A DNA stretch of 64,000 bases from Arthrobacter sp. V1I9 (lineage in GTDB: Bacteria > Actinomycetota > Actinomycetes > Actinomycetales > Micrococcaceae), in assembly GCF_030817075.1 (NCBI RefSeq), contig NZ_JAUSYU010000001.1, positions 1,612,001 to 1,676,000 of the forward strand, read 5' to 3'. Made by a program: the position numbers and the translations under genes. Positions 19,646-28,309 of this stretch are shown in pieces (positions within the stretch are counted from its first letter, which is position 1; each line of letters begins with the position of its first letter). The notes below the pieces were generated by a model, which worked only from the letters and a program-made list of their open reading frames with translations, searched no databases and was not told the origin of the DNA.

Positions 19646-19813
19646 ACCTGGCAAAGTGTGGCCTCCGGAATAATTGCGTTGGCCGGCTGGCGATGCCCAG
19701 CGGCGGCACTGATCATTCTTGCATTCCTTTACACCGGAACAAGTAGCGCAGCTCACAGTGTGTAGGGAGGGGGGTGCAAAGTCACTGGCCGGCGGCGGGA
19801 GTAGCGTTAAACC

Positions 19814-20827
19814 ATGGGGAAGTTCATGGAGTCGGTTGACACGAAGGCCCTGCGTTTTGTGGCGGGCTTTCCGGTGGTGGTCGGGGCCGCTTTTGTGGTC
19901 TGCGCTTTTTTGCTTCGGCCTGACCTTCCTGAGCCGCTCGCCATCCGGTGGACGGACGACGGCGGCGCCGCCTTCGCGCCCTTTGCCGCCTACGTCACCG
20001 GGGGAGCCCTGATGATTGTGGCCCCCGGCTGGCTGGTCCTTTCCCAGGCCCTGCCGGTCAGCAGGCCGGTGCCCATGCGCCGGATCATGATGGGTGCCGG
20101 ACTGTTTCTGTGCCTCTTCGTCGCCACCGCGCTCGCCGCCGGCCTCGTTGGGCAGTCCGGCCTGGCGGACGCCCGTGAGTCCAGGGTGGACCTCACCGTG
20201 CTTGCGCTCGGAAGCGGAGCCGCCGTGTCCCTCGGCGTGATTATGGGCTTTGTGTACAAGGCGGACCAGCAATGGTCGCCCAACGACGACAGGGCCCTCC
20301 AGCTTGCCATCGCCAGGGAACTGGATCCCGACCTGGCACGGGACAGCATACGGTTCTGGGTCCATGCCCGCAGCTCGGTTTTCGTCATGATCGGCATAGC
20401 CTCGCTGTTTCCGTCCGCGCTGATCGCCATCGCCGTGCCCTGGCTTGGAGTGCTGCTGGTGGTCCTGGCCGTCATCGGCGCGGCATTCCTCTGTGCCAGG
20501 ATCAAGGCGGACCGGCGCGGCCTGAAAGTCCTGCTGGCCGGCGTCGTCCCCGTGATGGATGTCCCGGCAGGCGCCATCTCGGCAGCAAGAGCTGCGGAGG
20601 TCCGCGCTGCCGACTATGGCGGGTGGGGCTACCGGCACCACAGCGGAACTGCCGCCATGCTCGTCAGCAGCGGCCCCGCCGTCGTCGTGAAAAAGACCGA
20701 CGGCCAAAGCCTGGCAGTGAGCAGCGGAAGCCAGGATTCCGCTGCACGGCTGGCCGAGGTCCTCACCAGGGTGGCTGCACGGGCACAAGGGGGCGGTCCA
20801 GCCGCGGCCGGCCCGCCTGAGTCCTAG
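19814..20827 (+). CDS. Membrane protein with DUF1648-like N-terminus
   Basis: This 337-residue protein has about five membrane segments, near residues 18-36, 58-76, 90-110, 130-150 and a hydrophobic pair at 195-235. LPEPLAIRWTDDGG after the first segment resembles the DUF1648 motif LPxxIPxHWxxxG. The C-terminal soluble part has GGWGYRHHSGTAAMLVSSG, a strand-rich segment seen in other actinobacterial membrane proteins. The function is unknown. It stands between pepN (divergent) and rpiB. Confidence 0.7.
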   Translation: MGKFMESVDTKALRFVAGFPVVVGAAFVVCAFLLRPDLPEPLAIRWTDDGGAAFAPFAAYVTGGALMIVAPGWLVLSQALPVSRPVPMRRIMMGAGLFLCLFVATALAAGLVGQSGLADARESRVDLTVLALGSGAAVSLGVIMGFVYKADQQWSPNDDRALQLAIARELDPDLARDSIRFWVHARSSVFVMIGIASLFPSALIAIAVPWLGVLLVVLAVIGAAFLCARIKADRRGLKVLLAGVVPVMDVPAGAISAARAAEVRAADYGGWGYRHHSGTAAMLVSSGPAVVVKKTDGQSLAVSSGSQDSAARLAEVLTRVAARAQGGGPAAAGPPES

Positions 20828-20905
20828 TATTCTTATGGGTGTTGTTGCCCCCGGCCTGCACCCTCCGTGCCGGCCGCCAGCGCCCACACCGAACGGATTT
20901 TGCTT

Positions 20906-21400
20906 GTGACTTCTTCCCCTGCCTTCCCGCGGGTCCACATTGCCACCGACCACGCAGGCATGGAACTCAGCGCACACCTGGTCTCCCATCTGACGGCCAA
21001 GGGCTATGACGTGGTGGACCACGGTCCCAAGGTTTACGACGCCCTGGATGACTACCCGTCGTTCTGCATTAACGCCGCACTCGCGGTGGTGGCTGACCAG
21101 CAGGCCGGCGTCCACGCCCTCGGCATCGTGCTGGGCGGTTCAGGGAACGGCGAGCAGATTGCGGCCAACAAGGTCAAGGGCGTTCGGGCGGCCCTGGCAT
21201 GGAACCACTCCACCGCCACCCTTGCCCGCGAGCACAACGACGCCAACGTGGTGGCCGTCGGCGGCCGCCAGCACACCGTGGAGGAAGCAACGGAACTGAT
21301 CGAGGCCTTCCTGGCCGAACCCTTCAGCAACGATGAGCGTCACGTCCGCCGGATCGGCAAAATCGCCGCCTATGAAACTACCGGCGAGGTCATCGAGTAG
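20906..21400 (+). CDS. rpiB: Ribose-5-phosphate isomerase B
   Basis: RpiB interconverts ribulose 5-phosphate and ribose 5-phosphate in the non-oxidative pentose phosphate pathway. The 164-residue protein starts with VHIATDHAGMELSAHL and has GIVLGGSGNGEQIAANKVKG, where mycobacterial-type RpiB uses a Glu in place of the catalytic Cys. EHNDANVVAVGGRQHT binds phosphate. The GTG at 20906 gives the conserved N-terminus; the frame is open 13 codons upstream. The last base of the stop is the first base of the next gene, so the glycosylase is translationally coupled. Confidence 0.93.
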   Translation: MTSSPAFPRVHIATDHAGMELSAHLVSHLTAKGYDVVDHGPKVYDALDDYPSFCINAALAVVADQQAGVHALGIVLGGSGNGEQIAANKVKGVRAALAWNHSTATLAREHNDANVVAVGGRQHTVEEATELIEAFLAEPFSNDERHVRRIGKIAAYETTGEVIE

Positions 21401-22344
21401 TGCCGGAAGGCCATACCCTCCGGCGCCTGGCCCGGCAGTTCGGGGACGTTTTCAGCGGCCAGCGGCTCGCGGTGTCCAGCCCCCAGGGCCGGTTCGTCGG
21501 GGGAGCGGCGCTGCTGGACGGGCACACCCTTGTTGTTGCAGAGGCCCACGGAAAACATCTGTTCCTGCACTTCGACCACTCGCTGGTGCTGCACGTCCAC
21601 CTGGGCCTCTACGGGGCCTGGACCTTCGGCGGAGACAGCACGTTTGCCGGCTCCTCCAGCATCGGTGCCCCGCGCCGCGTGGGGGAGCAGGAAACCTTCG
21701 GTGACGGCGACGGCGATGAGCCCGCCGGGTACACCGGTCCGCCTGCCCCGGTGGGGGCTGTGCGCGTCCGGATCGTCGGCAGCAATGGCTGGGCTGACCT
21801 GCGCGGGGCAACCACTTGCGAAACCATCACCGGTGCAGAAGCCGACGCCGTGCTGGCCCGGCTGGGTCCCGATCCACTGGTCAACCGCCGCGGGGACGCC
21901 GGCCGCTTTGCCGCGGGCCTTCGAACCCGCAAAACGCCGGTGGCCGCGTTGCTCATGGACCAGAAGGTCATCGCCGGCGTGGGAAACGTGTATCGCGCGG
22001 AAGTCCTTTTCCGGCGCCGGCTCGATCCGTGGCTCCCGGGCACCGATATTTCGGAGACGGAGGCGCGCAAGGTGTGGCGCGACGTCGTCTCCGTTATGAA
22101 CGACGGCGTGGCGGACGGCCGGATTATCACCACAACGCCGAGGTACTGGTCGGGGAACGGCAGGACGGCCAGGGCTGCGGCGGAGAACGCCGCGCTCAAG
22201 AGCAGCACCTTCCCGGCCAGGGAAAACGCCCATTTTGTCTACAAACGAAACGGGCTGCCCTGCCGGGTCTGCGGCACGCAGGTGCTGATGGCCGAACTGG
22301 TGGCGCGCAAGCTCTACTGGTGCCCGTACTGCCAGCAGTCGTAG
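21400..22344 (+). CDS. nei: Formamidopyrimidine/endonuclease VIII-like DNA glycosylase
   Basis: This 314-residue bifunctional glycosylase/AP lyase excises oxidised bases. Catalytic Pro2 and Glu3 follow the start (MPEGHTLRRLARQF). The helix-two-turn-helix reads KVIAGVGNVYRAEVLF and a C4 zinc finger closes the protein (CRVCGTQ ... WCPYCQ). The start residues and zinc finger resemble actinobacterial Nei2. It begins at the GTG that overlaps the rpiB stop. An intrinsic terminator follows 40 bases after the stop. Confidence 0.92.
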   Translation: MPEGHTLRRLARQFGDVFSGQRLAVSSPQGRFVGGAALLDGHTLVVAEAHGKHLFLHFDHSLVLHVHLGLYGAWTFGGDSTFAGSSSIGAPRRVGEQETFGDGDGDEPAGYTGPPAPVGAVRVRIVGSNGWADLRGATTCETITGAEADAVLARLGPDPLVNRRGDAGRFAAGLRTRKTPVAALLMDQKVIAGVGNVYRAEVLFRRRLDPWLPGTDISETEARKVWRDVVSVMNDGVADGRIITTTPRYWSGNGRTARAAAENAALKSSTFPARENAHFVYKRNGLPCRVCGTQVLMAELVARKLYWCPYCQQS

Positions 22345-22386
22345 CAACACGGCACCGTATGCGCGGGACAAAAGACGATGGAAACC

Positions 22387-22414
22387 AAAAAGGCCCCTCA
22401 ATGAGGGGCCTTTT
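22387..22414. terminator. Bidirectional terminator
   Basis: A stem with GGCCCCTC/GAGGGGCC core, flanked by A-run and T-run, serves as a classical intrinsic terminator on both strands. It ends the rpiB-nei transcript and lies downstream of the facing tRNA-Gly gene. Confidence 0.9.
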
Positions 22415-22426
22415 GTTGTTCCGCAG

Positions 22427-22497
22427 AGGGGACGACGGGAATCGAACCCGCGTAATCAGTTTGGAAGACTGAGGCTTTACCATTAAGCTACGTCCCC
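22427..22497 (-). tRNA. tRNA-Gly (anticodon TCC)
   Basis: A 71-base cloverleaf on the minus strand has acceptor GGGGACG/CGTCCCC, anticodon loop CTTCCAA and T-arm GGGTTCGATTCCC. It reads GGA and GGG codons. CCA is not encoded. Confidence 0.96.
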
Positions 22498-22649
22498 GAA
22501 AGAAGATCCTTCTGCAGCGCTGTCAAGCACCGGCAGGCTGGCAACTTCGGGCTGGCTGTTCAAGCCGGATACAACTAAACCTAATTCATGGCCTACGTGT
22601 CAAATGTGCAAAGACGGCGCGTATCACCGTAGACTTGCCTGTGCACTTA

Positions 22650-22724
22650 CGGGGTGTAGCTCAGCTTGGCTAGAGCGCCTGCTTTGGGAGCAGGAAGTCG
22701 CAGGTTCAAATCCTGTCACCCCGA
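22650..22724 (+). tRNA. tRNA-Pro (anticodon TGG)
   Basis: A cloverleaf with acceptor CGGGGTG/CACCCCG, D-loop TAGCTCAGCTTGGCTAGAGC, anticodon loop TTTGGGA and T-arm CAGGTTCAAATCCTG. It lies just upstream of tig, with no terminator obvious in between. Confidence 0.96.
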
Positions 22725-22806
22725 CTCTGCGGCCCGGGCCACTTGGACCGGACAGGAACATTGCGTTTGCAGAAACCCATCCCACAATCCCAGGAGTACT
22801 TAGACC

Positions 22807-24192
22807 GTGAAGAGCGCTGTCGAGAACCTCACCCCCACGCGGGTCAAGCTCAATGTTGAGGTCCCCTTTGAGGAATTGAAGCCCAGCATCGACGAGGCCT
22901 ACAAGACCGTTGCTTCGCAGATCCAGGTCCCTGGTTTCCGTAAGGGCAAGGTACCGGCCAAGCTCATCGACCAGCGCGTCGGCCGCGGCTACGTCCTCGA
23001 GACTGCCATCAACGAAGGCCTCAACGGCTGGTACCAGTCCGCTGTCCAGGAATCCGGCATCCGCCCCCTGAGCCGTCCCGAGGTGGAAATCACCGAGGTT
23101 CCGGACCCCACCTCCACCGATGGTGAGCTGAAGTTCCACGCCGAGGTTGACGTCCGCCCCGAAATCGAACTTCCGGACTACGCCGGCATCCAGGTTGAGG
23201 TTGCTGCAGCCCAGTCCTCCGATGAAGACGTCGACAAGGCCCTGGACGAACTGCGCGGCCGCTTCGGCACGCTGAAGTCCGTGGACCGTCCCGCTGCCGA
23301 CGGCGACTTCCTCACCATCGACATCAACGCCACCATCGACGGCGAAGAGGTCGACTCCGCCGCAGGCCTGTCCTACCAGGTAGGCGCCGGCACCATGCTC
23401 GAGGGCCTCGACGAAGCTGTCACCGGCCTCAGCGCCGACGAAGACGCCATCTTCAACACCACCCTGGTGGGCGGCGATCACGCCGGTGAAGCATCCCAGG
23501 TCAAGGTAGTGGTCAAGGCCGTCAAGGAGCGCGAACTCCCCGAGGCCAACGACGACTTCGCCCAGCTCGCTTCCGAGTTCGACACCCTTGCCGAGCTCCG
23601 CGAAGACCTCGCCAAGCAGGCCGCCGACTCCAAGATCGTTGAGCAGGGCGTCGAAGCCCGCGACAAGGTCCTGGACAAGCTCGTTGAGCTGGTAGAGGTT
23701 CCCGTTCCGGACTCAGTGGTCGAAGAGCAGCTTGAAGCCCACTTCAAGGAGGGCAGCGGCCACGGTGAAGGCGAGCACGACACCGAGGAGCACCGTGAAG
23801 AGGTCCGGGCCAACACCGCCCGCGCCTTCCAGAACGAAATCATCCTTGACGCCATCGCGGAGAAGGAAGAAGTCAACGTCAGCCAGAACGAGCTGATCGA
23901 CTACATCGTCACCACCGCCAGCCAGTACGGCATGGACCCCAACCAGTTCGCCCAGATCATTGATCAGAGCGGCCAGGTCCCCATGATGGTTTCCGAGGTC
24001 CGCCGCCGCAAGGCACTGGCTGTTGTCCTTGGCCAGGCCACGGTGACCGACACCGAGGGCAAGACTGTTGACCTCACCGACTTCGTCAGCCCCGGCGGCG
24101 AAGAGGAAGCTGCCGCAGTGGACGCCGAAGAAGCAGTAACGGAAGCGCCCGAGGTTGCTGTTGAGGAAGACACGGCAGAGGCCAAGGCCTAG
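22807..24192 (+). CDS. tig: Trigger factor
   Basis: Tig is the ribosome-bound chaperone and peptidyl-prolyl isomerase that meets nascent chains. The 461-residue protein has the N-terminal ribosome-docking signature [10 protein letters not shown] near residues 41-50, the FKBP-type isomerase domain at about 150-245 ([32 protein letters not shown]) and a helical C-terminal cradle. It ends in an Ala/Glu-rich acidic tail typical of actinobacterial Tig. It starts at a GTG, and is followed by a strong hairpin and then clpP1-clpP2-clpX, the usual folding and proteolysis cluster. Confidence 0.96.
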   Translation: MKSAVENLTPTRVKLNVEVPFEELKPSIDEAYKTVASQIQVPGFRKGKVPAKLIDQRVGRGYVLETAINEGLNGWYQSAVQESGIRPLSRPEVEITEVPDPTSTDGELKFHAEVDVRPEIELPDYAGIQVEVAAAQSSDEDVDKALDELRGRFGTLKSVDRPAADGDFLTIDINATIDGEEVDSAAGLSYQVGAGTMLEGLDEAVTGLSADEDAIFNTTLVGGDHAGEASQVKVVVKAVKERELPEANDDFAQLASEFDTLAELREDLAKQAADSKIVEQGVEARDKVLDKLVELVEVPVPDSVVEEQLEAHFKEGSGHGEGEHDTEEHREEVRANTARAFQNEIILDAIAEKEEVNVSQNELIDYIVTTASQYGMDPNQFAQIIDQSGQVPMMVSEVRRRKALAVVLGQATVTDTEGKTVDLTDFVSPGGEEEAAAVDAEEAVTEAPEVAVEEDTAEAKA

Positions 24193-24232
24193 TACTTGCT
24201 GTAAACGCAGTTCCTTGCCGTCAGGCGATTTG

Positions 24233-24266
24233 AACGGCCCCCGGATCCATGGATCCGGGGGCCGTT
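24233..24266. terminator. Terminator after tig (34-base perfect palindrome)
   Basis: Two 16-base arms (24233-24248 and 24251-24266) pair perfectly around a central AT. The stem is very stable, but only three T residues follow, so termination is probably driven by the stem itself. Confidence 0.8.
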
Positions 24267-24308
24267 TGCGTTGAGCCAGGGCACGGTTCCGCAAGGTGCG
24301 CACCGATC

Positions 24309-24325
24309 GTGCGCCGTCAGCGAAC
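24309..24325. promoter_or_regulatory. ClgR-like box 1 upstream of clpP1
   Basis: GTGCGC-CGTCA-GCGAAC matches the actinobacterial ClgR pattern GTTCGC-N5-GCGAAC with one mismatch. ClgR is known to activate clpP1P2 in Corynebacterium and Streptomyces. Binding here is inferred. Confidence 0.55.
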
Positions 24326-24326
24326 A

Positions 24327-24343
24327 GTCCACGGTGCGCGAAC
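24327..24343. promoter_or_regulatory. ClgR-like box 2 upstream of clpP1
   Basis: GTCCAC-GGTGC-GCGAAC has one perfect and one degenerate ClgR half-site with the same 5-base spacer. It starts 18 bases after box 1, on nearly the same helix face at two-turn spacing. Confidence 0.4.
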
Positions 24344-24421
24344 AAAACGCCGGTGAAACCGGTTAGTGTCCAAGTAGAGATTTTCAGTGATGTCACCGTC
24401 ACCAGTGAGAGGTAAGTACAC

Positions 24422-25078
24422 ATGTCACAGCACGCAGAGGCCGCCCGGATGGCTACTGTCGATCCTGCAGCCCAGGACAACTACATCTACAACCGCCTCC
24501 TCAAGGAGCGGATCATCTGGCTGGGCTCAGAGGTGCGTGACGAGAACGCCAACGCCATCTGCTCGCAGCTCCTGCTCCTTTCTGCTGAGAACCCGGAAAA
24601 GGACATTTACCTTTACATCAACTCTCCCGGTGGTTCCGTCACTGCAGGCATGGCGATCTACGACACCATGCAGTTCATCCCGAACGACGTCGTCACCGTT
24701 GCCACCGGGCTTGCCGCGTCCATGGGGCAGTTCCTGCTTTCCTCCGGCACGAAGGGCAAGCGGTACGCCACGCCGAACGCACGCGTCCTGATGCACCAGC
24801 CCTCCGGCGGCATCGGCGGCACGGCTTCGGACATCAAGATCCAGGCCGAACTTATCCTTCACATGAAGAAGGTCATGGCGGAACTGACGGCGGAGCAGAC
24901 CGGCCAGACTGTGGACACCATCCTCAAGGACAACGACCGCGACAAGTGGTTCACTGCCACTGAAGCGCTTGAGTACGGTTTCTTCGACAAGATCGCTGCG
25001 CACGCGGGCTCTGTTGCCGGCGGCGGCGGCACGTCGAACTCGAACGGCACCTCGGGCGAATCAGCTTCCGAGAACTAG
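24422..25078 (+). CDS. clpP1: ATP-dependent Clp protease proteolytic subunit 1
   Basis: ClpP1 is one half of the mixed ClpP1P2 tetradecamer that degrades proteins fed by ClpX or ClpC. The 218-residue protein has catalytic Ser100 ([11 protein letters not shown]), His125 (LMHQPSGG) and Asp174 (NDRDKWF), plus YINSPGGSV for the oxyanion region. A Gly/Ser/Asn-rich tail of about 20 residues is unusual in composition. It starts at ATG 24422 and is followed by clpP2 after 37 bases. Two ClgR-like boxes lie upstream, so proteolytic stress probably induces it. Confidence 0.96.
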   Translation: MSQHAEAARMATVDPAAQDNYIYNRLLKERIIWLGSEVRDENANAICSQLLLLSAENPEKDIYLYINSPGGSVTAGMAIYDTMQFIPNDVVTVATGLAASMGQFLLSSGTKGKRYATPNARVLMHQPSGGIGGTASDIKIQAELILHMKKVMAELTAEQTGQTVDTILKDNDRDKWFTATEALEYGFFDKIAAHAGSVAGGGGTSNSNGTSGESASEN

Positions 25079-25115
25079 ACCGGCACAAGAACACTCAGAT
25101 CAGGAGCAACAAAAA

Positions 25116-25775
25116 ATGAACTACAACTTCGGGTGGTCCGCCGGTAATCTTCCGTCCAGCCGCTACGTCCTGCCCCAGTTCGAGGAGCGCACCCCTTACG
25201 GCTTCAAGCGCCAGGACCCGTACACCAAGCTCTTCGAGGACCGCATCATCTTCCTCGGTGTCCAGGTTGACGACGCTTCCGCTGACGACATCATGGCGCA
25301 GCTGCTGGTCCTGGAATCCACGGACCCGGACCGGGACATCACCCTCTACATCAACTCGCCCGGCGGTTCGTTCACGGCCATGACGGCCATTTACGACACC
25401 ATGCAGTACATCCGCCCGGAGATCCAGACTGTCTGCCTGGGCCAGGCGGCCAGTGCTGCTGCCGTCCTGCTGGCGGCCGGTACCCCAGGCAAGCGCCTGG
25501 CCCTGCCCAACGCGCGTGTCCTGATCCACCAGCCGGCACTGTCCGGGGGCCAGGGCGGACAGGCGTCCGACCTGGAGATCCAGGCCGCCGAGGTCATGCG
25601 CATGCGTTCCTGGCTCGAGGACACGCTGGCGCACCACTCCGGCCGGACGTCCGAGCAGGTCAACAACGACATTGAGCGCGACAAGATCCTCACCGCTGAA
25701 GAAGCCCAGGTGTACGGCCTGATCGACCAGGTCCTGGACTCACGCAAGATCAAACCGCAGGCCATCACCAGGTAG
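25116..25775 (+). CDS. clpP2: ATP-dependent Clp protease proteolytic subunit 2
   Basis: This second ClpP ring subunit has 219 residues. Catalytic residues are Ser113 ([11 protein letters not shown]), His138 (LIHQPALSG) and Asp189 (IERDKIL). It begins with the actinobacterial ClpP2 leader [10 protein letters not shown]; the ATG at 25116 follows AGGAGC and an A-rich stretch. The open frame upstream lies inside clpP1 and is discarded. In actinobacteria ClpP1 and ClpP2 are both needed for activity. A terminator separates it from clpX. Confidence 0.96.
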   Translation: MNYNFGWSAGNLPSSRYVLPQFEERTPYGFKRQDPYTKLFEDRIIFLGVQVDDASADDIMAQLLVLESTDPDRDITLYINSPGGSFTAMTAIYDTMQYIRPEIQTVCLGQAASAAAVLLAAGTPGKRLALPNARVLIHQPALSGGQGGQASDLEIQAAEVMRMRSWLEDTLAHHSGRTSEQVNNDIERDKILTAEEAQVYGLIDQVLDSRKIKPQAITR

Positions 25776-25789
25776 CGGTAAAGTAAAGC

Positions 25790-25828
25790 GCCGGTGGCGC
25801 CAATCATTTGGCTCCACCGGCCTTTTCC
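25790..25828 (+). terminator. Terminator after clpP2
   Basis: An 8-bp outer stem (25790-25797 with 25814-25821) and 5-bp inner stem around TCAT are followed by CTTTTCCTT. It suggests clpX has its own promoter, although read-through is possible. Confidence 0.8.
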
Positions 25829-25950
25829 TTCCACCCTCGGAAGCGAATGTGACCTAGAGTGGATGTTGTCACGACCGGTCCAAGCAGGCTGGTGGAGATT
25901 CCAGCAACGGTGCAAGGCTGCCTGGCAGCAAGATACTAAGGGGTTCACAT

Positions 25951-27231
<1,281 letters not shown>

Positions 27232-27326
27232 TCCGGGACCCGTCCGGGCCCATCTGCTGACCCACGCGCCGTACCACCACATCGTTGGCTGCCGTCTGCG
27301 CAGCCGGCCACCCGGAAGGATGTCCC

Positions 27327-27959
27327 ATGACTGAAGCTGCTGCCAATACTGAAACTGCACGGAACAAGGCGGACTTCTGGTTCGATCCGCTGTGCCCCTT
27401 CGCCTGGATCACTTCGCGCTGGATCGGCGAAGTGGAGGGCGTCCGCGACATTGAAACCGTGTGGCACGTGATGAGCCTCGCTGTCCTGAATGAGGGCCGC
27501 GACCTTGAGCCCGCCTACCGCGAGTCCATGGACAACGCGTGGGGCCCGGTCCGTGTGATCATCGCCGCGCAGCAGGAACACGGCCAGGAAGCAGTCAAGG
27601 CGCTGTATGACGCCATGGGCTCGCTGATCCATGAGCGCGGCGAGAAGGACCGCGCCGTGGTCATCACCAAGGCACTCGCGGAATGCGGTCTTCCTGCCGA
27701 GCTGGCAGCAGCCGCCACCACCGACGCCTTCGACGCCGCACTGCGCGCAAGCCACGAGGAAGGCATCTCGCTGGTAGGCCAGGACGTGGGAACCCCTGTG
27801 GTGGCCTTCAACGGAACCGCGTTCTTTGGGCCCGTCCTTGCCCGCATCCCGCGCGGCGAAGACGCCGGCAAACTGTGGGACGCCACCACGGCGCTTGCCT
27901 CCTACCCGCACTTCTTCGAGCTCAAGCGCAGCCGCACCGAGCGGCCCGAATTCGACTAG
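27327..27959 (+). CDS. DsbA-family protein, mycothiol-dependent nitroreductase (Rv2466c-like)
   Basis: This 210-residue thioredoxin-fold protein begins with ADFWFDPLCPFAWITSRW, where Cys23 is the nucleophile. The second active-site cysteine is replaced by Ala26 (CPFA), so a monothiol mechanism with mycothiol is more likely than a dithiol one. GTPVVAFNGTAFFGPVL holds the cis-proline loop. The long helical insertion and the ATG choice at 27327 agree with the Rv2466c/FrnE family of actinobacteria. Family members act in thiol-redox stress and can reduce nitro compounds. It follows clpX by 95 bases and ends at a very strong terminator. Confidence 0.82.
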   Translation: MTEAAANTETARNKADFWFDPLCPFAWITSRWIGEVEGVRDIETVWHVMSLAVLNEGRDLEPAYRESMDNAWGPVRVIIAAQQEHGQEAVKALYDAMGSLIHERGEKDRAVVITKALAECGLPAELAAAATTDAFDAALRASHEEGISLVGQDVGTPVVAFNGTAFFGPVLARIPRGEDAGKLWDATTALASYPHFFELKRSRTERPEFD

Positions 27960-27993
27960 GAGCGGTCCTGCCCGCCGGCAGGGCACCACGCTG

Positions 27994-28042
27994 AAGAGCC
28001 CCGGCAGAACTACCTGTTTGTAGTTCTGCCGGGGCTCTTGCG
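27994..28042 (+). terminator. Strong terminator after the DsbA-like gene
   Basis: A 20-bp perfect stem (27994-28013 with 28020-28039) has a CTGTTT loop. The base of the stem is AAGAG/CTCTT. Stable on both strands. Confidence 0.85.
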
Positions 28043-28240
28043 CATCCCTGGGGGCAGGACAAGAATGGTCTTTACCCACTTCGAAAGAAGAGGGACGCAG
28101 AAACCAAAGATTCAGTGATATGCATTCAACGCAGCCATCGGCAAAGTTAGAAGCAGGCTACCAGTGACGAGGTAGGAAGACCTGAAAATCTGAGGATTCT
28201 GCCAGACCATCAGAGACGTCACCGGATGGCCGAAAAGTCG
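28043..28240. other. Intergenic stretch with no gene seen
   Basis: About 200 bases between two terminators are clearly AT-richer than the flanks. No open frame with a ribosome-binding site, no tRNA and no known riboswitch was found. A small RNA is possible but nothing directly supports it. Confidence 0.4.
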
Positions 28241-28274
28241 AAGCCCCACCAACGGCAAAACGCTGATGGGGCTT
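28231..28274 (-). terminator. Terminator of valS
   Basis: The stem AAGCCCCA (28241-28248) pairs with TGGGGCTT (28267-28274). On the minus strand it is followed by CGACTTTTCG. It lies 36 bases after the valS stop. Confidence 0.75.
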
Positions 28275-28309
28275 CCCCTTTGCCCTGAAACAGGCAGGCT
28301 GTAAACCGG

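Noticed and set aside
24233..24266. The 34-base palindrome after tig as a protein-binding operator
   Set aside because: Its position right after a stop codon and its GC-rich perfect stem fit a terminator better.
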